Shown here: piece by piece, positions 23,796 to 32,098 of the stretch
Numbering within the stretch: position 1 is the stretch's first letter
Layout: each line of letters starts with the position of its first letter
From: Pseudomonas veronii
GTDB taxonomy: Bacteria > Pseudomonadota > Gammaproteobacteria > Pseudomonadales > Pseudomonadaceae
Length of the DNA stretch: 49,415 nt
Assembly: GCF_001439695.1 (NCBI RefSeq)
Contig: NZ_JYLL01000041.1
Location: 1 to 49,415, forward strand
Direction: 5' to 3'
Translations under genes and position numbers: made by a program
The notes under the pieces: generated by a model
Told to the model about the DNA's origin: nothing
The model's input: the letters and a program-made list of their open reading frames with translations, nothing else
Database searches by the model: none

Positions 23796-26345
23796 ATGAA
23801 CGCTATAAATAATGGAATGCTACGCCTGAAACTAAAGGTGCTGGCCGCGCATGCACTCAAATGCATGATAGGCATTACGCTGTGTGCGTCCAATGCGCTG
23901 GCGCGCGAGTATTTCAATGCCAGTGCCTTGGAGATCGACAATGCAGAACAAACGTGGGTCGACCTCGACGCATTCTCCAATCAGGGCGGGCAGTTGCCTG
24001 GAAGTTATTCAGTGGACCTCTACTTGAACGACCGACGAATAGCCAGTCGCGATATTAACTTCGTTGCGCTGGACGGTCTGTTGCAACCTGAACTTACCCC
24101 ACGACAATTACAGGAGATGGGCGTCAAGTTGCAGGCGTTTCCTGCGTTGCGCGAACTGCCCCAGGAAACCCCCATCAGCAACCTGCAGGCATACATTCCA
24201 GATGCGGGCAGCGTGTTCAACTTTCATCAGCGCCGTCTGGACATCAGCATTCCCCAAGCGGCGCTCACCCGTGAAGCACGCGGGCAGATTGATCCTGAAC
24301 AGTGGGACCAAGGCCTGCCGGCCGCGCTGCTCAATTACAGTTTCAGCGGCGCGAACACTCGGCGCGAAGGGCGTTCCGGCAGCGATGACAATTACTACCT
24401 GAACCTGCGCAGCGGGTTGAACCTGGGCGCCTGGCGGCTACGTAACTACTCGACTTACACCCAAGGTGACAGCCGAGCCCAATGGGCCAGCCTCAATACG
24501 TACCTTCAGCGTGATGTGCATTCGTTGAAGAGCCAGTTGGTCGTGGGGGACAGCTTCACGCCGGGGGAGTTGTTCAACAGCGTGCAGTATCAGGGCATTC
24601 AATTGGCCTCGGACGACAACATGTACCCCGACAGCCTGCGTGGGTTCGCCCCGGTGGTGAGAGGCATCGCCCGCAGCAACGCCCAGGTGACGGTGCGCCA
24701 GAACGGTTACATCATCTATCAGACTTATGTGCCCGCCGGCGCATTCGAAATCACGGATTTGTACCCCACGTCTTCCAGCGGCGATATGGAAGTCACCATC
24801 ACTGAGGCCGATGGCAGCGTGCGCAGCTCGATTCAGCCTTTTTCGGCGGTGCCGGTGATGGTCCGGGAAGGGCGCTTCAAGTATTCGTTGGTCGCGGGCG
24901 AATACCGTTCGACGGCGAGCAAGAGCAGCACCCCCGCATTTGCCCAGGGTACGCTGATTTACGGGTTGCCCGGTGACACCACCGTGTACGCGGGTGTCCT
25001 TGCCTCGGCGAAGTATTCGGCGACGTCCTTGGGTGTCGGCCACGGGTTTGGCGAATGGGGCTCGCTTTCCATGGATGTGAGCCAGGCCCGCACCGAGTTG
25101 CGCCAGGGTTCCCGGCACGATGGCCAGTCGGTACGCTTTCAATATGCGAAGGATGTCGCGGCCACCAACACCACGTTCACCCTGGCCGGTTACCGTTATT
25201 CCACCAGCGGTTATTACGATTTCCAGGAAGCCAATGAGATCGACCCCGGCAACTTCAATGACTGGCGACGCCTGTATAACCGGCGCAGCCGTGCGCAACT
25301 CAATATCAATCAGTCCCTGGGCGAATACGGCAACTTTTATATCAATGGTTATCAGCAGGACTTCTGGCGACAAACCGGTTACGAACGGAGCCTGAGTGCC
25401 GGTTATAACCTGAGCCGGGGCGGCGTGACCTACGGTTTGAGTTATGCCTACACGCAGACCCCCGCGTATAACGGGCGCAAGCGCAATGACCAGCAACTGG
25501 CATTCAATATCCAGTTGCCGTTGGGGAGTGCTCTGCGTAATAGCTGGGTGAATTACAACCTGAATACCGATGCACAGGGAAAGACCGCCCACGAACTGGG
25601 GCTCAGTGGCGCGACGCTGCCGGACGATAATCTGATCTACAGCGTCAGCCAGGGCTATGCCAGCCCAGGGCAAGGCAACAGCGGCAATGCTCACGCGACG
25701 TATAAAGGCTCTTACGCGGAAACCAAGCTCGGTTACAACTACGAGCGACACTCCCGACAACTCAACTATGGCGCACAGGGTGGCATCGTTGCGCACCCGT
25801 TCGGCATTACCTTCTCCCAACCCCAGGGCGAAACCATGGCGCTGGTGCGCGCGCCTGGCGCTGCCGGGGTCAAAGTGCAAAACAACACCGGGGTCAATAC
25901 CGATTGGCGCGGTTATGCGCTGGTTCCTCATGTCAGCACCTATCGTCGCAACCGCATTGCGTTGAGCACCGAAACACTGGCCGATGACATCGACATCGAG
26001 GCCAATACCCAATCGGTCATCCCGACCCGTGGCGCCTTGGTGCTCGCGGATTTCCAGACCCGCGTCGGCAGCCGGGTACTGATGGCCCTCACATATCAGG
26101 GAAAACCCGTCCCGTTCGGCGCCAGCGCAACGCTGGTGCAAGAGTCGACGACGTTTGCCAGCAGCGGCATTGTCGGCCTGGAAGGGGAGGTTTATCTAAG
26201 CGGCATGCCGGAACAGGGTGAAGTGAAGGTTCAGTGGGGCGAGCAAGCGGACCAACAATGCACGGCAGCTTTTGTTTTACCGATATCCATTGAAGGGTCG
26301 CAGCCGTTTTCAATCATCAGGACGTTATCGGTGTCATGCAATTAA
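23796..26345 (+). CDS. Fimbrial outer-membrane usher (FimD/PapC family)
   Basis: An 849-aa secretion and assembly pore. I prefer ATG 23796 (MNAINNGMLRLK...), which gives a normal signal peptide ending NALA; an in-frame ATG at 23724 would add 24 cysteine-containing residues. The N-terminal periplasmic domain begins EYFNASALEIDNAEQTWVDL, then the 24-strand barrel and plug region (GFAPVVRGIARSNAQVTVRQ), then two C-terminal domains (GEVYLSGMPEQGEVKVQWGE). The conserved late Cys pair is present (QQC...VSC). Length fits the family. Confidence 0.93.
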   Translation: MNAINNGMLRLKLKVLAAHALKCMIGITLCASNALAREYFNASALEIDNAEQTWVDLDAFSNQGGQLPGSYSVDLYLNDRRIASRDINFVALDGLLQPELTPRQLQEMGVKLQAFPALRELPQETPISNLQAYIPDAGSVFNFHQRRLDISIPQAALTREARGQIDPEQWDQGLPAALLNYSFSGANTRREGRSGSDDNYYLNLRSGLNLGAWRLRNYSTYTQGDSRAQWASLNTYLQRDVHSLKSQLVVGDSFTPGELFNSVQYQGIQLASDDNMYPDSLRGFAPVVRGIARSNAQVTVRQNGYIIYQTYVPAGAFEITDLYPTSSSGDMEVTITEADGSVRSSIQPFSAVPVMVREGRFKYSLVAGEYRSTASKSSTPAFAQGTLIYGLPGDTTVYAGVLASAKYSATSLGVGHGFGEWGSLSMDVSQARTELRQGSRHDGQSVRFQYAKDVAATNTTFTLAGYRYSTSGYYDFQEANEIDPGNFNDWRRLYNRRSRAQLNINQSLGEYGNFYINGYQQDFWRQTGYERSLSAGYNLSRGGVTYGLSYAYTQTPAYNGRKRNDQQLAFNIQLPLGSALRNSWVNYNLNTDAQGKTAHELGLSGATLPDDNLIYSVSQGYASPGQGNSGNAHATYKGSYAETKLGYNYERHSRQLNYGAQGGIVAHPFGITFSQPQGETMALVRAPGAAGVKVQNNTGVNTDWRGYALVPHVSTYRRNRIALSTETLADDIDIEANTQSVIPTRGALVLADFQTRVGSRVLMALTYQGKPVPFGASATLVQESTTFASSGIVGLEGEVYLSGMPEQGEVKVQWGEQADQQCTAAFVLPISIEGSQPFSIIRTLSVSCN

Positions 26346-26358
26346 TCGAGGGCTTTTT

Positions 26359-27324
26359 ATGCTGGGTGTACAACGGACGCTGATTAGGTTGTTCTGTTTT
26401 GGCAGTGCGGCATGGGTTTTAACGGTGTTATCGAATAACGCATTGGCATCGTGCCGTTTTTACAATGGCGTGTCGTCGGCGTTGACGCGAACGGTAAATT
26501 TTGGAACGTTGATTGTCCAGCGTGATACTCCCATCGGCACGGTTTTGGCAACCGCCAATACCGGCGCCTACAATGGTGGCCGGTATTTTTACGGCTGCAG
26601 TGTGAATTATGTGCATCGCTTTGCAATGGAACAGTTCAGAGTCATCAGTGCATATGGGAATAATGTATACAACACCAATATAGCGGGTGTGGGGATTCGT
26701 GTATTATTCTTCGGCGGCGCTATGCCTTACGATGTCAACTTTAACGGGCCCAGCACTGTTGCGCTGCCTGAACCCGGAATTACCGTGCAGTTGGTAAAAA
26801 CCACTTCGGGGGCAGTTGGGGCCGGTGTTCTGACGAATGGAAGACTCGCCTCAGGCAGTATCGTTAATTATTTTTATGCTGCTTACGCCAGCCTGTCCGG
26901 CAGCAATACCATCATTCCCGTCGCTTGTTCGGTCTCCAATACGTCCATCCCTGTGCCCATGGGCAATGTGCCGCGAAGCCAGTTCACCGGCCCGGGAAGC
27001 GCGGGAGATGAAATCAACTTTTCCATCCCGCTCGACTGCGATGCCAATACACGGGTCAAAGTTGCCCTGGATGGCAACGCCCACAGCTCCGGGATTGCTG
27101 GGGTGCTGGCACTGAATGCGTCTCCTACCGCCGCAACCGGAGTTGGCGTAAGGCTCTACTACAACAATGCCCCCGTCACGCTTAGAACGCCGATTGCCGC
27201 GGGCACTACGGTCAGCGACGGCCCCTATGCAATCCCGTTGGTGGCACGTTACTACCAGACCGATGCCAACGTTACCGCCGGCCAGGCCAACAGCACCGCG
27301 ACGTTTACCATGACCTACAACTGA
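26359..27324 (+). CDS. Two-domain fimbrial tip adhesin
   Basis: A 321-aa secreted protein, started at ATG 26359 behind CGAGGG, with a signal peptide ending NALASC. The N-terminal half (about 30-190) is a receptor-binding-like domain rich in Tyr, Asn and Gly with no family I recognise. The C-terminal half (from ACSVSNTSIPVPMGNVPRSQ) is a pilin domain with paired Cys and the strand ending TATFTMTYN. Its position as last gene after the usher fits a tip adhesin. Start codon and usher stop are 13 bases apart. Confidence 0.88.
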   Translation: MLGVQRTLIRLFCFGSAAWVLTVLSNNALASCRFYNGVSSALTRTVNFGTLIVQRDTPIGTVLATANTGAYNGGRYFYGCSVNYVHRFAMEQFRVISAYGNNVYNTNIAGVGIRVLFFGGAMPYDVNFNGPSTVALPEPGITVQLVKTTSGAVGAGVLTNGRLASGSIVNYFYAAYASLSGSNTIIPVACSVSNTSIPVPMGNVPRSQFTGPGSAGDEINFSIPLDCDANTRVKVALDGNAHSSGIAGVLALNASPTAATGVGVRLYYNNAPVTLRTPIAAGTTVSDGPYAIPLVARYYQTDANVTAGQANSTATFTMTYN

Positions 27325-27492
27325 CCAAACCCGGAGGTCGGACGTAGCGCTGCGGGGTGTGGGAATTTTCTGCTGTAATGCCGGGGCTAGAGCAGGCGCG
27401 GCCCTGCGGCACTAACCTGGTTTTTCACGGTCAACAGCCCCCGCACCATCGTTGATGGTTGTCGGTTTATCCTCAGCCAAAAGATCTAGAAC

Positions 27493-28290
27493 ATGTACCT
27501 ACGCAACATTGCAGTCGGGCTGTCGGCCCTTGTTTTACTCTCGACCGCGGCCCATGCCCGCAGTCTGCCTGACCTCTACACGGCCACCGAACAACGTGCC
27601 TCCTTTGATGGCTGTGCCGATCTTTTCCCCGCCGCCAAACCCATCAACACTGCCACCGTGCCCGCCAGCTTGCGGCCCCTGGCCCTGTGTTCGGACAATT
27701 TTGCGGTGCTCTATTCGCAGACCAGCAAGACGCCGCTGGTGGTGGTCGAGCGCCTGAACGCCGAGCAATTGCAGGATGCCAAAGGCGAGGAGCGCACCAA
27801 CCTGTTCTACCCCGACCCGCGCATCCCCAAGGATGGCCGTGCAGAGTTGAGTGACTACCACAGCCAGCATCCGGCCGTCGACCGTGGCCACCAGTCGCCG
27901 GCCGCCGACGCACCGAACGCCCATGCCATGGCGCAGTCGTTTGCACTGTCGAACATGGTGCCGCAAGACCCTACCAACAACCGTAAGATCTGGAGCAAGG
28001 TCGAGGCGGATGTGCGCAAGTTCGCCAAGCGCGCTGGCGGTGATGTGTTTGTGTTCACCGGCCCGTTGTTTGACCCCGGCTACGGCACCATCGGCGACAA
28101 CCAGGTCTGGGTGCCGACGCGCCTGTTCAAGCTGGTGTACGACGCTTCGTCGAAACGCGCCTGGGCTTACGTGCTGCCCAACGCGCAGACGCGCATCCAG
28201 CGGCCAATGGACTATGACGCGTTCGTGAAGAGTACCGGGCTGAAGTTGCTCGGTAATCTTCCGGTCTCCGGGTCAGTAGGGCGCACGTAA
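27493..28290 (+). CDS. Secreted DNA/RNA non-specific endonuclease (NucA/EndA family)
   Basis: A 265-aa nuclease with a signal peptide (cleavage near AHARS) and the beta-beta-alpha metal catalytic motif DRGHQSPAAD at residues 130-139. The metal-binding Asn follows in LSNMVPQDPTNNRKIWSKVE. It probably digests extracellular nucleic acid for nutrition or biofilm turnover. It stands alone between the fimbrial operon and the convergent dmeF gene. Two early Cys (about 41 and 66) could form a disulfide. No immunity gene is seen, as expected for an exported nuclease. Confidence 0.9.
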   Translation: MYLRNIAVGLSALVLLSTAAHARSLPDLYTATEQRASFDGCADLFPAAKPINTATVPASLRPLALCSDNFAVLYSQTSKTPLVVVERLNAEQLQDAKGEERTNLFYPDPRIPKDGRAELSDYHSQHPAVDRGHQSPAADAPNAHAMAQSFALSNMVPQDPTNNRKIWSKVEADVRKFAKRAGGDVFVFTGPLFDPGYGTIGDNQVWVPTRLFKLVYDASSKRAWAYVLPNAQTRIQRPMDYDAFVKSTGLKLLGNLPVSGSVGRT

Positions 28291-28314
28291 GAGGGGGAGT
28301 CACCCAGCGTCGTG

Positions 28315-29235
28315 CTACGCCACATCGAGCGTGCGAAACTCGACGGTGAGGTGACTCACTTCATGCACCGGTTTGAGGCGCTCGCGAATGCTGTCGGCAT
28401 CCGCTGTGGAGCGGCCGACAACGCTCACGATTGCCGCATGCACACCGGGCCCTACCTGCCAGACGTGCAAGTCGGTAATCGTCGCGTCGCCCGGTTGTTC
28501 CACCAGCTCCCGGATCTCCGCAGCAACATGCTCATGGGTCTGATCGAGTAGTACGCCGGCAGTCACGCCCATCAAGCTCCAGGCCCAGCGTCCGATCACG
28601 ATGGCGCCGACGATACCCATCAACGGGTCGAGCCAGACCCAACCCAGGTACCGCCCCGCGAGCAGCGCAGCGATTGCCAGCACCGAGGTCAGTGCATCGG
28701 CGAGCACATGCACATAGGCGGATCTCAGGTTGTTATCGTGGCCATGGTGGCCGTGGGCATGTTCGTGTTCGTGGTCATGCCCGTGGCTATGACCGTGGCC
28801 GAGCAACAGCGCACTGACGATATTGACCACCAGCCCCACCACGGCAATCAACGTCGCGGTGCCGAACTGCACGTCGGTCGGTTGCAACAGGCGCATGACC
28901 GACTCGATGCCAATGCCCAGGGACACCAGCGCCAGGATCAGCGCCGAGGCAAAGCCGCCCAGATCACCGACCTTGCCGGTGCCGAAGCTGAACCGCGGGC
29001 TCGACGCATGGCGTCGGGCATAGGCGTAGGCCGCGGCGGCGATGCCCAACGCACCCGCGTGGGTGGCCATATGAAAACCGTCGGCCAGCAGGGCCATCGA
29101 ACCGGTGAGGGCGCCGGCGGCGATTTCCGCGACCATCATCACCACCGTCAACATCACCACCCATAAGGTGCGCTTGGCGTTTTCTTCGTGGGCCGAGCCG
29201 AGGAAGACATGCTCGTGGGTATGATCAAGGCTCAT
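28315..29235 (-). CDS. dmeF: Cation diffusion facilitator, probable cobalt/nickel exporter DmeF
   Basis: A 306-aa inner-membrane exporter with six membrane helices. The transport site HxxxD/HxxxD pairs appear in MALLADGFHMATHAG and YVHVLADALTSVLA. A histidine-rich loop (HGHSHGHDHEHEHAHGHH, about 150-170) lies between helices IV and V. An HTHEH N-terminus and a cytoplasmic C-terminal domain (THEHVAAEIRELVEQ...) are present. The large His loop and coupling to an RcnR-type sensor match the DmeRF pair of proteobacteria. Its start overlaps the dmeR stop by four bases. Confidence 0.9.
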   Translation of the reverse strand: MSLDHTHEHVFLGSAHEENAKRTLWVVMLTVVMMVAEIAAGALTGSMALLADGFHMATHAGALGIAAAAYAYARRHASSPRFSFGTGKVGDLGGFASALILALVSLGIGIESVMRLLQPTDVQFGTATLIAVVGLVVNIVSALLLGHGHSHGHDHEHEHAHGHHGHDNNLRSAYVHVLADALTSVLAIAALLAGRYLGWVWLDPLMGIVGAIVIGRWAWSLMGVTAGVLLDQTHEHVAAEIRELVEQPGDATITDLHVWQVGPGVHAAIVSVVGRSTADADSIRERLKPVHEVSHLTVEFRTLDVA

Positions 29236-29507
29236 TTGGAGTACCGCCGAATGGCTTCAAGCAACTCTTCGACGCCCTGGTTGCGTTCTTCCTCGCTGAG
29301 GGATGGGTCCGCCACATGCGCCCGGGCATGTTCTTCGATGATTTCTTCCATCAAGCCGTTGATGGCGCCGCGTGTGGCGGCGACCAGGTGCAGGGTCTTG
29401 GCGCAATCGCTGTCCGATTCCAACGCTCTTTCCACCGCTTGAATCTGACCGGCAATGCGCTTGACGCGCTTGATCAGACTGTCTTTGTTGGCCGCTATAT
29501 GGCTCAA
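29232..29507 (-). CDS. dmeR: RcnR/CsoR-family metal-sensing repressor (DmeR)
   Basis: A 91-aa all-helical repressor. All four nickel/cobalt ligands of RcnR are in place: His3, Cys35 (SDCAKT), His60 and His64 (EEHARAHV). FrmR- and CsoR-type sensors differ at these positions, so a cobalt/nickel signal is likely. The start is TTG (29507-29505), preceded on the minus strand by an AGGGGGGG tract that is part of an operator-like G/C run. The repressor should therefore limit both transcription and ribosome access. It is coupled to dmeF by an ATGA overlap. Confidence 0.9.
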   Translation of the reverse strand: MSHIAANKDSLIKRVKRIAGQIQAVERALESDSDCAKTLHLVAATRGAINGLMEEIIEEHARAHVADPSLSEEERNQGVEELLEAIRRYSK

Positions 29508-29510
29508 AAT

Positions 29511-29562
29511 ATACCCCCCCTACCTATGAGGCGCGGAGCATGGCATACCCCGCCCCCCTATG
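29511..29562. promoter_or_regulatory. Two G/C-tract operators for the RcnR-type repressor
   Basis: ATACCCCCCCTA (29511-29522) and CATACCCCGCCCCCCTATG (29544-29562). RcnR-family operators are a G/C run flanked by short AT inverted ends (ATA/TAT here). The first lies at the dmeR start. The second lies 85 bases before the divergent YeeE/YedE gene, which may thus be under the same control. Confidence 0.7.
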
Positions 29563-29646
29563 CAATCTTCCGCCGAGAGACAGACCCTCTCGGTTTATAC
29601 TCGACGGTCTGGTCATCAACCCCCTTCAAATGAATTGAGATACCTC

Positions 29647-30858
29647 ATGAGCACCTCTCTTTCCACAACCTCTGCGCGCAAGCCTGTCGCGCCCCTAGTG
29701 GCCTTTGTGCTCCTGGTGCTGGGCGCCGTGTTCCTGCACAACCTTGTCGGCATGCGCCAGGTGCTGTTGCTGGTCGTCGGCGCGGCGCTGGGCTTGACCC
29801 TGTACCACGCCGCCTTCGGTTTCACCTCGGCCTGGCGCGTGTTTATCAATGACCGGCGCGGCGCCGGTTTGCGTGCGCAAATGGTGATGCTGGCGATAGC
29901 GGTATTGCTGTTCTTCCCGGCGCTGGGGGCGGGCACGTTGTTCGGCCAGCCGGTGGTCGGGCTGGTAGCGCCGGCCGGGGTATCGGTGGTGTTCGGCGCA
30001 TTTATTTTCGGCATCGGCATGCAGCTGGGCGGCGGCTGTGCGTCGGGCACCCTGTTCACCGTGGGCGGCGGTAATGCGCGCATGTTGGTGACGCTGTTCT
30101 TCTTTATCTGTGGTTCGTTGATCGCCACGCACCATGTGGGCTGGTGGTTTGCACTGCCGGCGTTTCCGGCGACGTCGATCGTCAAAAGTGTCGGCGTCAT
30201 GCCGGCGCTGCTTCTGAACCTGGCGGTGTTCGGCCTTATCGCAGCCGTCAGCGTGCGCCTGGAAAAGGCCCGTCATGGTCAACTGGAAGCCGGCGTGACC
30301 AGCGAGCATCAAGGCTTGCGCCGCTTCCTGCGTGGCCCCTGGCCCTTGGTGTGGGGCGCGATTGGCCTGGCCCTGCTCAATTACGCAACCCTGGCCCTGG
30401 CCGGGCGACCGTGGGGCATCACCTCGGCGTTCGCGCTGTGGGGCGCCAAGGTGGCGAGTGGCCTGGGTGTGGAGGTGGGCAGTTGGGCGTTCTGGCAAAT
30501 GCCGGGCAACGCCAAGGCCCTGGCCGCGCCGGTGTGGGAAGACATCACCAGCGTGATGGACATTGGCATCGTCCTCGGTGCGCTCCTGGCCGCCGGCCTG
30601 GCCGGGCGTTTCGCCCCCAACCTGAACATTCCTGCGCGCTCGCTGATGGCGGCGGTGATCGGTGGCCTGCTGCTCGGTTACGGCTCGCGCCTGGCCTACG
30701 GTTGCAACATCGGCGCGTACTTCAGCGGCATCGCCTCCGGCAGCCTGCATGGCTGGGTGTGGCTGGTGGCGGCGTTCATCGGCAACAGCGTCGGCGTGCG
30801 GTTGCGCCCGTTCTTCTTTGCCGGCGAGCGGCCGCAGGTGGCGTTGAGCGGGTGCTGA
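29647..30858 (+). CDS. YeeE/YedE-family sulfur (thiosulfate-type) transporter
   Basis: A 403-aa membrane protein. I start it at the ATG giving MSTSLSTTSARKP; the frame is open to 29560. Its many hydrophobic helices are arranged as a repeat. Each half carries a conserved Cys-Gly motif: QLGGGCASGTLFTVGGG in the first and AYGCNIGAYFSGIASGS in the second. In the family (TsuA) such cysteines pass thiosulfate through the membrane. No sulfurtransferase gene is adjacent. It is divergent from dmeRF, with the metal operators in the gap. Confidence 0.88.
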   Translation: MSTSLSTTSARKPVAPLVAFVLLVLGAVFLHNLVGMRQVLLLVVGAALGLTLYHAAFGFTSAWRVFINDRRGAGLRAQMVMLAIAVLLFFPALGAGTLFGQPVVGLVAPAGVSVVFGAFIFGIGMQLGGGCASGTLFTVGGGNARMLVTLFFFICGSLIATHHVGWWFALPAFPATSIVKSVGVMPALLLNLAVFGLIAAVSVRLEKARHGQLEAGVTSEHQGLRRFLRGPWPLVWGAIGLALLNYATLALAGRPWGITSAFALWGAKVASGLGVEVGSWAFWQMPGNAKALAAPVWEDITSVMDIGIVLGALLAAGLAGRFAPNLNIPARSLMAAVIGGLLLGYGSRLAYGCNIGAYFSGIASGSLHGWVWLVAAFIGNSVGVRLRPFFFAGERPQVALSGC

Positions 30859-30912
30859 GAATGCCCGCACACATGCTGCCCCGATGCGCTTTGTCTTGAG
30901 CCGCCCTTTGTT

Positions 30913-31953
30913 TTAATTGTGGGGTGTCGGCTGCAGAAACTGTGTGATCAGCGCAACGACCTGCTGCTGGATCACCTGCCGTGGCCGCGCGCCGTCGCCG
31001 TCCCGGCAGATCACGCCATCGCCTGGCGAATCTTCCTCAATCAACGCCACCGCGCCGGGCTTGCAGATCGACATAAAGCTGAAGTGGGTGGCGTCGCTGA
31101 TCGCTACGTAGCGCGTCGAGGCTGTTGGCAGGCGCCTGGCCAAGTCGGCGGACTCCAACTCGGCGGGCATATCCTCCGAGGGCACCGCTCCCGCGATCAC
31201 CAGCGTCGGCACTGACAATGCGGCCAGGCTGGCGTCGGTCATACCGCGTGACAGGCCCAGGTCCAATGACACCACGGCGCTGACGCGCTTGTCGCGCAGG
31301 TCCGCGGCCAGTTGGGCCTTTGCGGCTGGCGTGTTGGCGGGGTTGATCTGGTGGTAGACGATGCAACCGCCCAACTTCGGGTGTGCGTCGCAGTCCTGGG
31401 CGAAAAGGTCGGGGTCGAACCGCGCCCCGGCGAGTTCCATCACGGTCCAGCCACCGAGGGAATGACCTGCCGCAGCGATCCGGTTTTTGGCGACCGCGCC
31501 AAATTGCTTCGGCTGCGCCAGCACCGCATCGATGGCCCGGCTCACGTCTTTGGGCCGTTGCCATAACTGCGCGGCGGCTTGCGGGCTGCGATCCCTGGTG
31601 GTGGTGCCCGGGTGATTGACCGCTGCGACGATGTAACCCCGGTGCGCCAATGCACTGGCCAGCCACGCCTGATTGCCCCAATTACCGCCGTAACCGTGGG
31701 AGAGCACAACCAGCGGATGCTCGCCGCTCGCCGGCGGTGCGTTGGGCACCGCGAGGGCGCCGATAAAAGCCACGCTGTCGGCGATCGGTTCGGCGGTTGC
31801 GGTGGTGGCGGCGGGGTACCAGACGACCATCTCTAGCGGACGCTCATGGTGAGCATCGGCCAGCGTAGCGGTTTGGAAGCCGATGGCGTTGTCGACCGCG
31901 AGCGCGGGCGTGGTCAGGCAGATCAGGAGCAGAGCGGTGAGGGCGGTTTTCAC
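30913..31953 (-). CDS. Secreted alpha/beta hydrolase (dienelactone hydrolase/PAF-acetylhydrolase-like)
   Basis: A 346-aa protein with a signal peptide (TALLLICLTTPALA). The nucleophile elbow is GHSLGGW at about residues 165-171, with the oxyanion region SHGYGGNWGNQAWLA. Asp in VIAGAVPSED and His in ISDATHFSFM are candidates for the remaining triad. Cysteines at DCDAHPKLGGC and in the C-terminal part could form disulfides, fitting a periplasmic enzyme. Esterase or lipase activity on small substrates is likely, but the substrate is unknown. It stands alone. Confidence 0.85.
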   Translation of the reverse strand: MKTALTALLLICLTTPALAVDNAIGFQTATLADAHHERPLEMVVWYPAATTATAEPIADSVAFIGALAVPNAPPASGEHPLVVLSHGYGGNWGNQAWLASALAHRGYIVAAVNHPGTTTRDRSPQAAAQLWQRPKDVSRAIDAVLAQPKQFGAVAKNRIAAAGHSLGGWTVMELAGARFDPDLFAQDCDAHPKLGGCIVYHQINPANTPAAKAQLAADLRDKRVSAVVSLDLGLSRGMTDASLAALSVPTLVIAGAVPSEDMPAELESADLARRLPTASTRYVAISDATHFSFMSICKPGAVALIEEDSPGDGVICRDGDGARPRQVIQQQVVALITQFLQPTPHN

Positions 31954-32098
31954 GGTTTCTATCGTCCTTGATGTGAGCGCCGCATCATAGCCTGAAAGGC
32001 GGCCCAGCCAGATACTCGCGAGCGGCCCAACACGCGCGCCCTCTGGCTGAACACGCTGTTCCCGCTACTCGAACATCCGACATCGACCCCGTGGGGAC

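Noticed and set aside
24438..26141. 567-aa open frame antisense to the usher
   Set aside because: A mirror frame of a well-supported gene, with composition (His/Arg/Gly) typical of antisense translation.
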